Positions 46,418-55,210 of a stretch of DNA of 64,000 nt are shown here, piece after piece. Numbering within the stretch: position 1 is the first letter of the stretch; each line of letters starts with the position of its first letter. The stretch comes from CALFCE01 sp964411665 (GTDB lineage: Bacteria > Pseudomonadota > Gammaproteobacteria > Granulosicoccales > Granulosicoccaceae). The translations under genes were made by a program, and so were the position numbers. The stretch spans positions 47,146-111,145 of the forward strand of contig CAYPMR010000004.1 in the NCBI GenBank assembly GCA_964411665.1, written 5' to 3'. The notes under the pieces are model-generated. The model saw nothing but the letters and a program-made list of their open reading frames with translations. It made no database searches and was not told the origin of the DNA.

Positions 46418-47734
46418 TCAAGAGAATTCGGATTCCATTGCACGACGTACATCAACCGCATGACTGATATGTGATGGCAGATTGTTAAGATTTACATCGT
46501 CCCATGTAACCGCATCTCCTTTTTTGATGTCGTTTTTGAGCATTATTTGATGGGCGAGGCCGATGGGCAAACCACCTATGGAGAGAGATCGCTCAGCTGG
46601 ATAGAGTTTTCCCCACACGGTGCTGCCACCTTCACCGTCAAGTACCTCTCCTGCTTGCAAATGACGTTTGGATGTCGCCACGACATCAGCCTGAAAGTCC
46701 TGTGTACTACCTGTTGGTTGATTCAAAAGGGCTGCTGAAAATATTGATGTATTGAGTTCCATCCCAATTAAATGGAAGGGTTTGTACATCGCAGAATAGC
46801 GACCAGTGTCATCAGTATTCGTGCCGTACTGAACAAAACAGGATGCGGCGTAGTCGTTGGGTGCTTCTATAACGACATACACTCCCCAGCGCAGATCCTT
46901 GAAGACTGGTCGACCATCGCGTTCGAGCGAGGATACAACTTCTACCTGACCTTTCTTTTCAAGTATCCCACCATTGGAATCGGGTCTTAGCACATGTGCA
47001 AGATCATCCATTCCGGCGGGTGGAAATCGCAAACCGTTAGTGGGTGCGTTTAACCCGGTAGCATTTGCTATTGCGGCCATTTCCAGTGCTGATTTGGTGC
47101 CGTCGAGAAAGCTGTTAAACATCTGACTGTTCATGCCAGCGCTTTGTGCTTGTTTTGCTGTCAAGCCATAGTGCTCCCAGACTGTATCTGGTGTTGAGTC
47201 ATGGTATTGGGGTAAATATTTTGTACCCTTGCCTGCAGCCACGACTTCAAATCCGGATGTTCTGGCCCACTCTACTAATTCACAAGTCAATGCCGGCTGA
47301 TCACCGTAGGCCATAGAATAGACAATGTTATGCTCGCGAGCACGCTTCGCTAGCAAGGGCCCGGCGAGTACATCCGCCTCAACATTGACCATCACAATGT
47401 GAAGCCCTGCCTCTATCGCCTGAATGGCATGTGAAACGCCAGCGGCGGGATTGCCGGTTGCTTCTATAACAACATCGCAATTCTCCGTATCGATAGCTAT
47501 TGCAACGTCATCGGTAAATCGGGTTTTCGAGACAGTCTCTTCTGACCATCCCACATCGCGACAGGATTGACGTGCACGCTCGGGATCAAGATCAGCGATA
47601 ACACTAACGTGAAGGCCGGCAGTTGAGGGGACTTGAGAGAGAAACATGCTGCCGAACTTACCGGCTCCGATCAATGCGACTTTAACGGGTTGATTAGCTG
47701 CAGCACGTTCGAGTGTCTTATCGAGCAAATACAT
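46418..47734 (-). CDS. NAD(P)-dependent homoserine-dehydrogenase-like oxidoreductase with SAF domain
   Basis: The Rossmann N-terminus KVALIGAGKFGSMFL is followed by DVVIEATGNPAAGV and IVMVNVEADVLAG. A central substrate domain and a C-terminal SAF-like region (LQAGEVLDGEGG ... LKNDIKKGDAVTWDDVNL) follow. Enzymes of this build often sit in sugar-acid catabolic loci, but no such genes flank it and the substrate is unknown. ATG 47734 is preferred over TTG 47740. Confidence 0.8.
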   Translation of the reverse strand: MYLLDKTLERAAANQPVKVALIGAGKFGSMFLSQVPSTAGLHVSVIADLDPERARQSCRDVGWSEETVSKTRFTDDVAIAIDTENCDVVIEATGNPAAGVSHAIQAIEAGLHIVMVNVEADVLAGPLLAKRAREHNIVYSMAYGDQPALTCELVEWARTSGFEVVAAGKGTKYLPQYHDSTPDTVWEHYGLTAKQAQSAGMNSQMFNSFLDGTKSALEMAAIANATGLNAPTNGLRFPPAGMDDLAHVLRPDSNGGILEKKGQVEVVSSLERDGRPVFKDLRWGVYVVIEAPNDYAASCFVQYGTNTDDTGRYSAMYKPFHLIGMELNTSIFSAALLNQPTGSTQDFQADVVATSKRHLQAGEVLDGEGGSTVWGKLYPAERSLSIGGLPIGLAHQIMLKNDIKKGDAVTWDDVNLNNLPSHISHAVDVRRAMESEFS

Positions 47735-47800
47735 AAGCAACAGCCAATCAGATGGAATGTGACAGATTTTACTTCTGGTTCAACAAGGCGTTGACCGGAT

Positions 47801-48766
47801 TTACTCGCAGGTAAACTGGTGCTGGGCTTCTGCTAGCAAGCCCGCTGTCGTTCTTCGAAATCGCTGAGTACCGTAACAACTCGGTAAGGCATTGGGATCA
47901 TCATCAGGCGCTGCGATTAGCGTGCTGACATCGAGATCACCATTAGGATGTAAGGTGTCAATCAGTACGGAATCCAGATGATAACCCTGTTCCTCGATTT
48001 CAATGGCGCTGTTTAGATTGTCCAGGGTTGCCAGAGTATTGTAATTTTCTCCATCGTCCGCATATAAAATAACTCGATTTGCCAGGGTTGCGGTATTGTC
48101 TTGTGGGCCATTTTGACCATTCGAGAGAGTAGATCCACTGCCATTAGCTGTGCTCGCTTGAGGTTCAACTGATGCGAGTCTTGCCATAAAAAGTTGTATG
48201 GCAAGCAAATCTGCTACCGAGTTGTTTTTGGTCGTTGTGGAAGGTTCTAGCAGTGCGCGTGTTCCCAGCAAAACAAACTCGGTTTCGTCGGTATAAATCG
48301 TACGATTTTCTCGTACCAGATTATCGAGGAACTTTCGCTGGCGCAGATTAAGTTCGTTGATGCCGTCGTGATCAGGCTGTCGCTCGCATGAAAACCCCCA
48401 TTCATTCTGATGCTTGCCAACAAGCTCTATTATTTTATTACTGCAAAAAGTTGAATCCGAATCGGCGTACCATTTGACTTCTCTTTGCTGACCCAGTCTG
48501 GTTACACTTACTTCGCAGAGATGCTCGTAGCCTGGATAGTCGATGCGTATAAGCCGTGTCTGTTGCCCTGAATGACACTCATACTCACCTGCAAGCAGTT
48601 GCGCTGATAGCAGGAAAATTATCGGTGTTGCGAACACAGCCAATGACAGTTTTTGGAGTTGTCTGATCAAGAGATATTGCACGCCTGCGACAATGTACCC
48701 TGAAAATAAGCGGTTTTTTGTTAGTTTTCGATAAGATTTTTGCTGACCAGTCAAAGTGCAGGACAT
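47801..48766 (-). CDS. Unknown exported or membrane-anchored protein
   Basis: A 321-residue protein I do not recognise. ATG 48766 is backed by AGGAG 7 bp upstream. A hydrophobic segment at about 38-58 (LAVFATPIIFLLSAQLLAG) could be a late signal peptide or an anchor. The mature part has Cys in pairs (YECHSG, YEHLCEV, STFCSNK, FSCERQ, PSCYGT, QFTCE), suggesting disulfides in the periplasm. A Ser/Asn/Gly-rich linker lies at about 205-225. No catalytic motif is seen. Confidence 0.7.
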   Translation of the reverse strand: MSCTLTGQQKSYRKLTKNRLFSGYIVAGVQYLLIRQLQKLSLAVFATPIIFLLSAQLLAGEYECHSGQQTRLIRIDYPGYEHLCEVSVTRLGQQREVKWYADSDSTFCSNKIIELVGKHQNEWGFSCERQPDHDGINELNLRQRKFLDNLVRENRTIYTDETEFVLLGTRALLEPSTTTKNNSVADLLAIQLFMARLASVEPQASTANGSGSTLSNGQNGPQDNTATLANRVILYADDGENYNTLATLDNLNSAIEIEEQGYHLDSVLIDTLHPNGDLDVSTLIAAPDDDPNALPSCYGTQRFRRTTAGLLAEAQHQFTCE

Positions 48767-49205
48767 ACAGACACTCCTGAATAGACACCTATTTAGCGAC
48801 TCACAATGTGCTGACCGGCAATGCCACGTTGGCCGAGCCGGCTTTGGAGATAAGCCACCTTTATATTCTAGCTCTGAATTGACGGAAATGGGGGGGCACA
48901 GGGGTGAGTACGGAGAAAATTTCAGTGTGTCAGCAGTAAGGCATCACTACATGAGCATCGCCTGGACAGTGCGTTGAGCGGAGTGCAATAGATCGAACGA
49001 TCGACGCAGACTGCGTATTGCCGATATGTGCTGCAGATCTTGGGGTTCGAGGATAATTTTCGGCGCGACACCATCGCCTTGGTGGAGATCCCGAAAAGCA
49101 CTGGAGCTATCCGGTGGACGAATATCTATCCAGTCGAGCCTCAGGTTCATCCCGGTATTCGGTTTGCTGCGCTGATTTGTATTATCAGCGCGTCCTTTTC
49201 AAAGA
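48767..49205. other. Intergenic region without recognised feature
   Basis: About 440 bp between the start of the unknown exported protein and the end of the TerC-type gene. Several short frames exist but none has a ribosome site or family likeness. No tRNA or strong terminator was seen. Confidence 0.35.
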
Positions 49206-49811
49206 TCAGACCTTGCCCAAGTTGAGGATATGTACGGTATCTTCATACATCATCACCAGGGCGACTCGTAAGATTAACAACAAGCCGATCCAGCCAATCC
49301 ACGGGTATTTACGCAACAGATTGACAATCCACGTAGCTGCGAAAACCATGAAAGCAACGGATAGTGCCAGACCGAAAACCATTATGTAAGGATGGTCTCG
49401 AGCAGCAGATGCAATCGCCAGCACGTTATCAATGGACATGGAAAGATCGGCAATGACAATCTGGGTTATCGCCGGGCGCAAGCTTTTAAATTGTTCACCT
49501 TGAGCTCCTGCTTCATCTTCTGAGTTGCCGTGATTAGCACGCAGATCCTGAAACATCTTCCAGCAGATCCATAACAGCGCGAGGCCACCGATAAGTTTTA
49601 AACCGGTAATTGCCAATAATTGAATGGCCACCAGCGAAAACAAGATCCGCATGACTACCGCAGCACCAATGCCCCAGAAAATGACTTTCTTGCGGTGCTC
49701 TGCAGGCACACGGGATGCAACCATGCCGACGATAATGGCATTGTCTCCGGCTAGTACCAGGTCGAGTAATATGACCTCGCCGAGTACGCGTAACATGTCT
49801 AGATCAAACAT
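49206..49811 (-). CDS. TerC/YjbE-family integral membrane protein
   Basis: A 201-residue membrane protein. The conserved LLDLVLAGDNAIIVGMVA and, in the second half, DLSMSIDNVLAIAS carry paired acidic residues within transmembrane helices, the mark of TerC/YjbE proteins. A cytoplasmic charged loop with HGNSEDEAGAQ separates the halves. Members are linked to Mn2+ or other metal export and tellurite resistance. It is downstream of the TRAP genes with a 62 bp gap and could be read with them. Confidence 0.9.
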   Translation of the reverse strand: MFDLDMLRVLGEVILLDLVLAGDNAIIVGMVASRVPAEHRKKVIFWGIGAAVVMRILFSLVAIQLLAITGLKLIGGLALLWICWKMFQDLRANHGNSEDEAGAQGEQFKSLRPAITQIVIADLSMSIDNVLAIASAARDHPYIMVFGLALSVAFMVFAATWIVNLLRKYPWIGWIGLLLILRVALVMMYEDTVHILNLGKV

Positions 49812-49873
49812 TACTAGGTGCGTCTAGCCTATTTTTCTGAAACGTTGCTAAGTTGTTTTAAACTGCGGGTTGA

Positions 49874-51226
49874 TCAGTTTCTGGCGTTCGAGAGGTATTC
49901 CGGCAGCCACAACGCCAGCTGAGGAAACACAATGATGACTATCAGACCAATTAACTGAATGACCATGAACTGCATCATACCGAGATAAATATCCTTTAAA
50001 TCCCATTCCGGTACAACACCTTTCAGAAAGTAGGCAGACAAGGCAACGGGTGGTGACAGCCAGGCCGTTTGCAGATTGACCGCGACAATGATGCCGAACC
50101 AGATCAGGCGATTTTGAACATCTGCCAAAGGACCGCCAAACTCCAGAGATTCAACCAGTGGAAGGAGAATAGGTACGATTATAAGGACAATGGGTACCCA
50201 TTCCAGCGGCCAACCCAGCAAGAATATCAACGCCATGATAATCAGCAGAAGCATGTAAGGCGACATTTCCAGCGTGAGCAGATACTCGGTCAGCATGCCC
50301 GGCGTGCCGAGTTTTGAAAATACTGATCCAAAGAAATTACTGGCGGCAACCAGAAACAAAATTAAAACCGAAATTTCGAGAGTTTTTATCAGTGCATCCT
50401 TAGTGCCTTTCCATGTCAATTTTCCATAGCAAAGCGTTAGTAGAAACGAACCGAAAGCGCCCATTGCTGCACCTTCTGTTGGAGTTGCCAGTCCAAACAG
50501 AATACTGCCCAGTGCAAAACCGACCAACATTGCAGGGGGCACGAGGCCAAGTGCGAACTCGCGAAAAATAACCCACATGGAACTGGCTCGATATTCTTCG
50601 GGTAACACCGGTCCCAATTCCGGATTGAGATTACATCGCACCATGGCGTAACCGACGTAAAGCATCGCCATGACAAAGCCGGGAATAATTGCCGCGGCAA
50701 ACAAATCCGGTACCGGCACTTCAAGAATAGGACCCATAACGACCAGCATAATGCTCGGTGGAATCAATATACCGAGTGTGCCGCCAGCAGTTATTGCTCC
50801 GGCAGATAGTCTGACGTCATAGCCTGCTCGATTCATTGTTTTTGCAGCCATGATGCCGAGGATCGTTACTGAGGCACCAACGATTCCAGTAGCTGCTGCA
50901 AAGATGGTCGATACAAACAGCACGGCTATATAAAGTGATCCTCGCACACGCGATAGCATTAGCTGCACTGCGGAGAACAGCCGCTCCATGAGTCCGGCTT
51001 GTTCCATCAAAATTCCCATGAATATAAACAAGGGAACTGCCGATAGCGTTTGTTCCAGCATGGCGCCTGAAAACTGCAGAGTCATCAGGTAGAAAACCAG
51101 GTCGCCGAATCCCCAATAGCCGAATACAACGCCAAGAAAAATCAAGGTAAAGGAAATCGGGAACCCTATAAATATGGCGAATAGCATGGACCCGATCATG
51201 AACATGCCAATGACTTCTGAGCTCAT
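49874..51226 (-). CDS. dctM: TRAP transporter large permease (DctM)
   Basis: A DctM-type membrane subunit of about 450 residues with many helices. PLFIFMGILMEQAG, the ATGIVGASVTILGIMAAKTM segment, GGTLGILIPPSIMLVVMGP and the final APPVALSAYFLKG-like stretch (SPPVALSAYF) are typical. ATG 51226 overlaps the dctQ stop as ATGA and has GGAGG about 9 bp upstream; the frame opens at GTG 51235. It works with DctQ and DctP as a Na+-driven solute importer. Confidence 0.93.
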   Translation of the reverse strand: MSSEVIGMFMIGSMLFAIFIGFPISFTLIFLGVVFGYWGFGDLVFYLMTLQFSGAMLEQTLSAVPLFIFMGILMEQAGLMERLFSAVQLMLSRVRGSLYIAVLFVSTIFAAATGIVGASVTILGIMAAKTMNRAGYDVRLSAGAITAGGTLGILIPPSIMLVVMGPILEVPVPDLFAAAIIPGFVMAMLYVGYAMVRCNLNPELGPVLPEEYRASSMWVIFREFALGLVPPAMLVGFALGSILFGLATPTEGAAMGAFGSFLLTLCYGKLTWKGTKDALIKTLEISVLILFLVAASNFFGSVFSKLGTPGMLTEYLLTLEMSPYMLLLIIMALIFLLGWPLEWVPIVLIIVPILLPLVESLEFGGPLADVQNRLIWFGIIVAVNLQTAWLSPPVALSAYFLKGVVPEWDLKDIYLGMMQFMVIQLIGLIVIIVFPQLALWLPEYLSNARN

Positions 51227-51909
51227 ACCGGCCACCTCCCGTTACGTACTGCATACCAGCATTTAAGTACCTCCGAAACACCTTGTGCCACCAGTAAGGC
51301 GACGCTAATGGGTATGACAGTTTTTATGGGTCCTAGATGAGGCATCCAGGCGGTGTCCATGGCTTTTTCGCCGCGCTCCCAGGCGCTGAATGCAAATTCG
51401 CTTGAGTACCAAAGCAACATGATCATGCCGGGGAAGTAGAGAAAGATGTAGAGGAACAAATCAACACTGGCCTGGAATCTATCTGACCAGTTGCGATAAA
51501 TAAAATCTGCCCGGATGTGCACGCCACGCGATAGTGCATAGGCAGCGCCAAGCATAAACAGCGCACCATACAACATGCGACTAACGTCGTAAGCCCACAA
51601 GGTTGGTTTTGGAATAACCAGACTTTCCGCTTCCGGATTCGTCAGCATACGCCACACTTCGGGCAGATAAAGTGATGGGTCAATACCGAATTTTCGAACA
51701 AGGACTTCGTAGACCATTACAAAACACAATGGAATGACTAGCCATGAGGCAAGCTTGCCTACCCAACCGGTTACTGTGTCGATGATGGTTATCAGCTTGA
51801 CGTGCCAGTTCGGCATATCATCTGGTAATTGCCCAGGTGCTGCTGATCTTCGCTCGGCTATTAACTCGTCGCCGATTTCCAGTTCATCCGGATTGACGTC
51901 TTCTGCCAT
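51223..51909 (-). CDS. dctQ: TRAP transporter small permease (DctQ)
   Basis: A four-helix membrane subunit. It has GWVGKLASWLVIPLCFVMVY, the R-K region VLVRKFG, and WAYDVSRMLYGALFMLGAAYAL. VHIRADFIYRNW is the conserved DctQ loop, and the last two helices follow. Length (228) exceeds the usual 160-200 because of an N-terminal cytosolic stretch and a loop near 75-100. That larger Q subunit is common in TRAP systems for keto acids. It is preceded by a strong stem-loop behind dctP. Confidence 0.9.
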   Translation of the reverse strand: MAEDVNPDELEIGDELIAERRSAAPGQLPDDMPNWHVKLITIIDTVTGWVGKLASWLVIPLCFVMVYEVLVRKFGIDPSLYLPEVWRMLTNPEAESLVIPKPTLWAYDVSRMLYGALFMLGAAYALSRGVHIRADFIYRNWSDRFQASVDLFLYIFLYFPGMIMLLWYSSEFAFSAWERGEKAMDTAWMPHLGPIKTVIPISVALLVAQGVSEVLKCWYAVRNGRWPV

Positions 51910-52041
51910 GGTTACACTTCGTCGGGTTAGGCGGACAGTACACAGTTGGTCTGTCCCGGGGCTTTTTCCATCGATCCAATAAATCTACACGAGGTGTTCA
52001 GTAGTTGAACTGATGGAAGAAAAACTTGAGAACTTCGGATC

Positions 52042-52073
52042 AAAAAAAGGCAGTGTTCGTACGAACACTGCCT
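52042..52073 (-). terminator. Perfect palindromic stem-loop with U-tract between dctP and dctQ
   Basis: GGCAGTGTTCG-TACGAACACTGCC is an exact palindrome (26 bp including the flanking A/T pair, 52048-52073). On the minus strand it is followed by seven T residues. It lies 39 bp after the dctP stop and so should end most transcripts there, giving more binding protein than permease, or protect the dctP mRNA end. Confidence 0.8.
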
Positions 52074-52111
52074 CCACAACTAGGGGGAAACTCCCCTTGT
52101 CGCTATTTGCA

Positions 52112-53212
52112 TTACTTCAACGAGTTAGCGTAGGCATTACCCAGTGCTGCGTTTGAAGTCTGTGCACCAGCCCAAAATGGTACGGCTGTTTCAGCAAAGG
52201 CTTTCATTGAATCCCATACTTCAGCAAAGAATTCGTTCTCAGCAGCGTTCTTCTCGAGAGTCGCATTGGCAGCTGCCATGTACTCAGTGAAGTAGTCAGC
52301 TGGAGTGTCATGCAGGATGACACCTTCATTCTCTGTCAGATTCTTCAGAGCTTTGCCGTTTTCGTGGATACGATAGCTGATCGCTTTCATCAAAGATGCA
52401 TCTGCTGCAACCTGAATGACGTTTTGCTGTAAAGGAGTCAGGCCAGCCCAGACATCGCCATTGATGTAGAGGTCAGCATTTACCACAACCTGGTGAAGAC
52501 CCTGCAGGTAATAGTGCTTCAGTACCTTCTGGAAACCAAAAACGCTATCAGGCTTTGGGCAACACCACTCAGCGGCGTCGATTGTGCCTTTTTCAAGAGC
52601 AGGAAGTATATCTCCACCACCCATTGCAACGGCAGCTACGCCGATGTCGTTATAGGTTTGGCCAGGTATGCCTGGTGGTGTGCGGAAACGAAGCTTACGG
52701 AAGTCATCCATGCTATTGATAGGCTCTTTGAACCAACCAAGCGCTTCAGGGCCGACCGGTTGCAGCATCAGACCTTTGACGTTCAATTTCATTTCGCCCC
52801 AGAGGCGGTCATACAATTCTTTGCCTCCACCGAACTGGAACCAGGAGATGAAAGCAATGTTATCGATGCCGACACCAGCGCCTGCAACAGGTGAGCCGAA
52901 CAGCATGGCAGCAGGGTGAATACCTGACCAGTAGTGAGTCCAGGCGAAACCACCGTCGAGCAGGCCTTTATCGACCGCGTTCATGATTTCAGCACCAGGC
53001 ACAACAGCGTTGTTGGGCAGAATTTTAAAAGTGACTTCACCTTCTGTCAGTCTTTCTACAGTGTCAGCGAAATCTCGCAGCATGACGATTTCATCTGCTT
53101 TGTTGCTAAGCACAGATTGAATTTCGATCTCGGTTGCTGCGTTAGCTGACATGCTGGTCAGCAGTAGAGAGCCAAGTGCGACAGCTCCCAGAGTTTTAAT
53201 GCGTTTGAACAT
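52112..53212 (-). CDS. dctP: TRAP transporter solute-binding protein (DctP/TakP-like)
   Basis: A periplasmic receptor of 366 residues with signal peptide ALGSLLLTSMSANAA. The conserved Arg region KLRFRTPPGIPGQTYNDIG follows GFAWTHYWSGIHPAAMLFGSP. The segment GTIDAAEWCCPKPDSVFGF resembles the keto-acid receptor TakP and lactate-type TRAP receptors more than C4-dicarboxylate DctP. ATG 53212 has GGAGGAATT about 7 bp upstream; the frame opens at 53341. Ligand: probably a monocarboxylate or 2-oxo acid, inferred. Confidence 0.92.
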   Translation of the reverse strand: MFKRIKTLGAVALGSLLLTSMSANAATEIEIQSVLSNKADEIVMLRDFADTVERLTEGEVTFKILPNNAVVPGAEIMNAVDKGLLDGGFAWTHYWSGIHPAAMLFGSPVAGAGVGIDNIAFISWFQFGGGKELYDRLWGEMKLNVKGLMLQPVGPEALGWFKEPINSMDDFRKLRFRTPPGIPGQTYNDIGVAAVAMGGGDILPALEKGTIDAAEWCCPKPDSVFGFQKVLKHYYLQGLHQVVVNADLYINGDVWAGLTPLQQNVIQVAADASLMKAISYRIHENGKALKNLTENEGVILHDTPADYFTEYMAAANATLEKNAAENEFFAEVWDSMKAFAETAVPFWAGAQTSNAALGNAYANSLK

Positions 53213-53677
53213 CGGGCAATTCCTCCGTAGTGGTCGGCAAAGTCTTTTAGCAGTGCCAAGGGTGATTATGATTGTTTTTACAAAGCACCGCATACGAAGT
53301 CCGCAATTTTTTGATTTCAGTTGCGATTGTCTAGACGGCACTTTCTTCGAAGTGCTTTGTGAGCCAGTTGGGCTCTATCTCTCTCCGGTCATCCCGATCA
53401 TGGTGGCAAGATCACCTTGGATCGACGATCTTGCTCATCAGATCAGCCGTCCAGCAAGGCAGAACAGGCGCTTTCATCAAAATAATGAAGATTAATGAGA
53501 CCAAGAGTCTCATTGCTGGATAATGCTGTCAATTGAACAGTGGTTTGAGGCCGACGTTCTCTAATTACTGCAAGTCACCTGGAGTAGTAATAGCCGTGTC
53601 TGGTTGTTGCTGTGGATCTAACGGGAGAGGTTTTTCAAATTTTGGACAAAAGCGTGAACGATAGCGTGAGGGAAATC

Positions 53678-53719
53678 GCGACACCCAGTCATTGCGAAGG
53701 GTGTCGCTACTAGCTAGTA
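53678..53719. other. Paired palindromes in the region upstream of dctP
   Basis: In the 600 bp gap 53213-53815, GCGACACCC (53678-53686) pairs exactly with GGGTGTCGC (53699-53707). It is followed at once by the perfect 12 bp palindrome TACTAGCTAGTA (53708-53719). There is no U-tract on either strand. It could end the DUF1501 transcript or bind a regulator. Nothing else was recognised in the gap, which should also hold the dctP promoter. Confidence 0.45.
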
Positions 53720-53815
53720 CTTAGTGCGTTCCGATTGCACTCTTTCGAACGCCTGAGACGAGATCCAGGATCTGGTCTTGCGGGGCACTGGCTTTGTCAG
53801 TCAACTGGGGATGTA

Positions 53816-55186
53816 TTAACTACGCAAAAAGCCCAGATCGCGTTGGTTGAAATTGCCCAGATCCGGAAGTACGAGATCAAGCGACGACTCCTGTAACCCA
53901 GCCCAGCGCAGTAAACTGGCTGCGTATTGAGAGGCTGACAGGGTTGGTATGACTCGACCGTTTCTGACGGCATCCGGGCCGTCGGTCGCCATACGTGGCA
54001 TTTGTCCATAGATGTCGCCGCCTTGCACAGCGTTGCCAAGCACCAGATGGTGATTGCCCCAGCCATGATCAGTGCCGTCGCCATTGCTGGTCAGGCTGCG
54101 TCCGAAGTCGCTGGCAGTAAAAGTGGTAATACCGTCACTCAGGCCGAGCTCATCAATTGTTGCCTGAAAATATATCAGTGCTTCGGCCAATTGCTCAAAC
54201 AACCATGGCTGGTTTTTATTCTGATGGTCATGCACATCAAAACCATCCATACGCACGTAGAATATTTGCCTTTTCATCCCAAGTGCTGGATGTGCTGCAA
54301 TCATTTGGGCAACCATAGATAACTGAGCTGCAAGATCGTTGTTAGCAGGCACAGGAGTTGACGGGGTTGGCTGATCTGCGAGCAAAACACCCAATTCGCT
54401 GGTGATATCGCCGGCGCGTCTTTGTAAATCCGCGTAGGCCTGCATGAAAGCGTGCGAGTAAGGTTGTTCGGCTACTCGTCGAAAGCTATCGACGCGTGGC
54501 TGTTGCCATTGTGTTCCATCGCTCATACCAGCGTACTGAACCAGACCACTGGAACGCACGCTAAACGGACGCCTTTGACTACTGGCCTGCCAGTAGTTGG
54601 CTCCTGCCAGCGACACTGAGGTCAGATAGTCTCGTTCCTGCTGTGCTGCCAGTTCCTGCGCTGCCAGTGCACCCCAGCCTTCAGTGCCATTGCTCTGTCC
54701 TTGCAATTGTTGCCACTGTATTTCCTGATCAGCATGTGAGAATAGCTGGCTGGGAAGGCGAACAGCGTTATTTTCATATTGCTCTTTTGTGGTGGGTTCG
54801 ATCAATGTGCCGACGTTATTGATAAAGGCGAGGCGGCTATCGTTATATAGATCAGCAAGTGGAGCGCAACTGGGATGCAACCCGACGCTTACGGTTTCAG
54901 CTGATCTCATGGGTAGAGGAATAGCACTGCTACGAGGGATCGACAGGTCACCCCGAGAGGCAGCGTATTCTGCGTATTCGGCATCTGAATCGGGTATCAG
55001 CATGCTGAATCCATCAATACCTCCTTCGAGATACACACACACGAGTGCCCGGTAGTCATTAAATCCGGTGTCAGCGTGAGCTATATTGGCAAGCGTATGC
55101 CATGGGCTGCTACCAAGAGCCAGACCGGCACCGCAAAGGGTCTTTGCACCCAGAGATAAAAATTTACGTCTTTGACGGTCATGCAT
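53816..55186 (-). CDS. DUF1501 Tat-exported protein
   Basis: The N-terminus RRKFLSLGAKTLCGAGLAL is a twin-arginine signal, so the protein would be exported folded. The DUF1501 body includes LVCVYLEGGIDGFSMLIP, a metal-binding-like VRMDGFDVHDHQNKNQPWL and TFTASDFGRSLTSNGDGTDHGWGNHHLV, which recall alkaline-phosphatase/sulfatase-fold metal sites. It is downstream of, and co-transcribed with, a DUF1800 gene (24 bp gap). This pair is common in Proteobacteria and Planctomycetes; function is not established. Confidence 0.92.
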   Translation of the reverse strand: MHDRQRRKFLSLGAKTLCGAGLALGSSPWHTLANIAHADTGFNDYRALVCVYLEGGIDGFSMLIPDSDAEYAEYAASRGDLSIPRSSAIPLPMRSAETVSVGLHPSCAPLADLYNDSRLAFINNVGTLIEPTTKEQYENNAVRLPSQLFSHADQEIQWQQLQGQSNGTEGWGALAAQELAAQQERDYLTSVSLAGANYWQASSQRRPFSVRSSGLVQYAGMSDGTQWQQPRVDSFRRVAEQPYSHAFMQAYADLQRRAGDITSELGVLLADQPTPSTPVPANNDLAAQLSMVAQMIAAHPALGMKRQIFYVRMDGFDVHDHQNKNQPWLFEQLAEALIYFQATIDELGLSDGITTFTASDFGRSLTSNGDGTDHGWGNHHLVLGNAVQGGDIYGQMPRMATDGPDAVRNGRVIPTLSASQYAASLLRWAGLQESSLDLVLPDLGNFNQRDLGFLRS

Positions 55187-55210
55187 GGTGAAAACCTGTT
55201 TTTATTATTT

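Noticed and set aside
46218..46463. 81-codon plus-strand ORF between the OmpA-like and SAF-dehydrogenase genes
   Set aside because: It overlaps both the upstream region of one gene and the 3' end of another, and shows no motif or ribosome site.
49206..49811. Tellurite-resistance operon based on the TerC-type gene
   Set aside because: No terA, terB, terD or terE genes flank it; this is the stand-alone YjbE-like type, and the TerB-like domain at 29700-30059 is far away.
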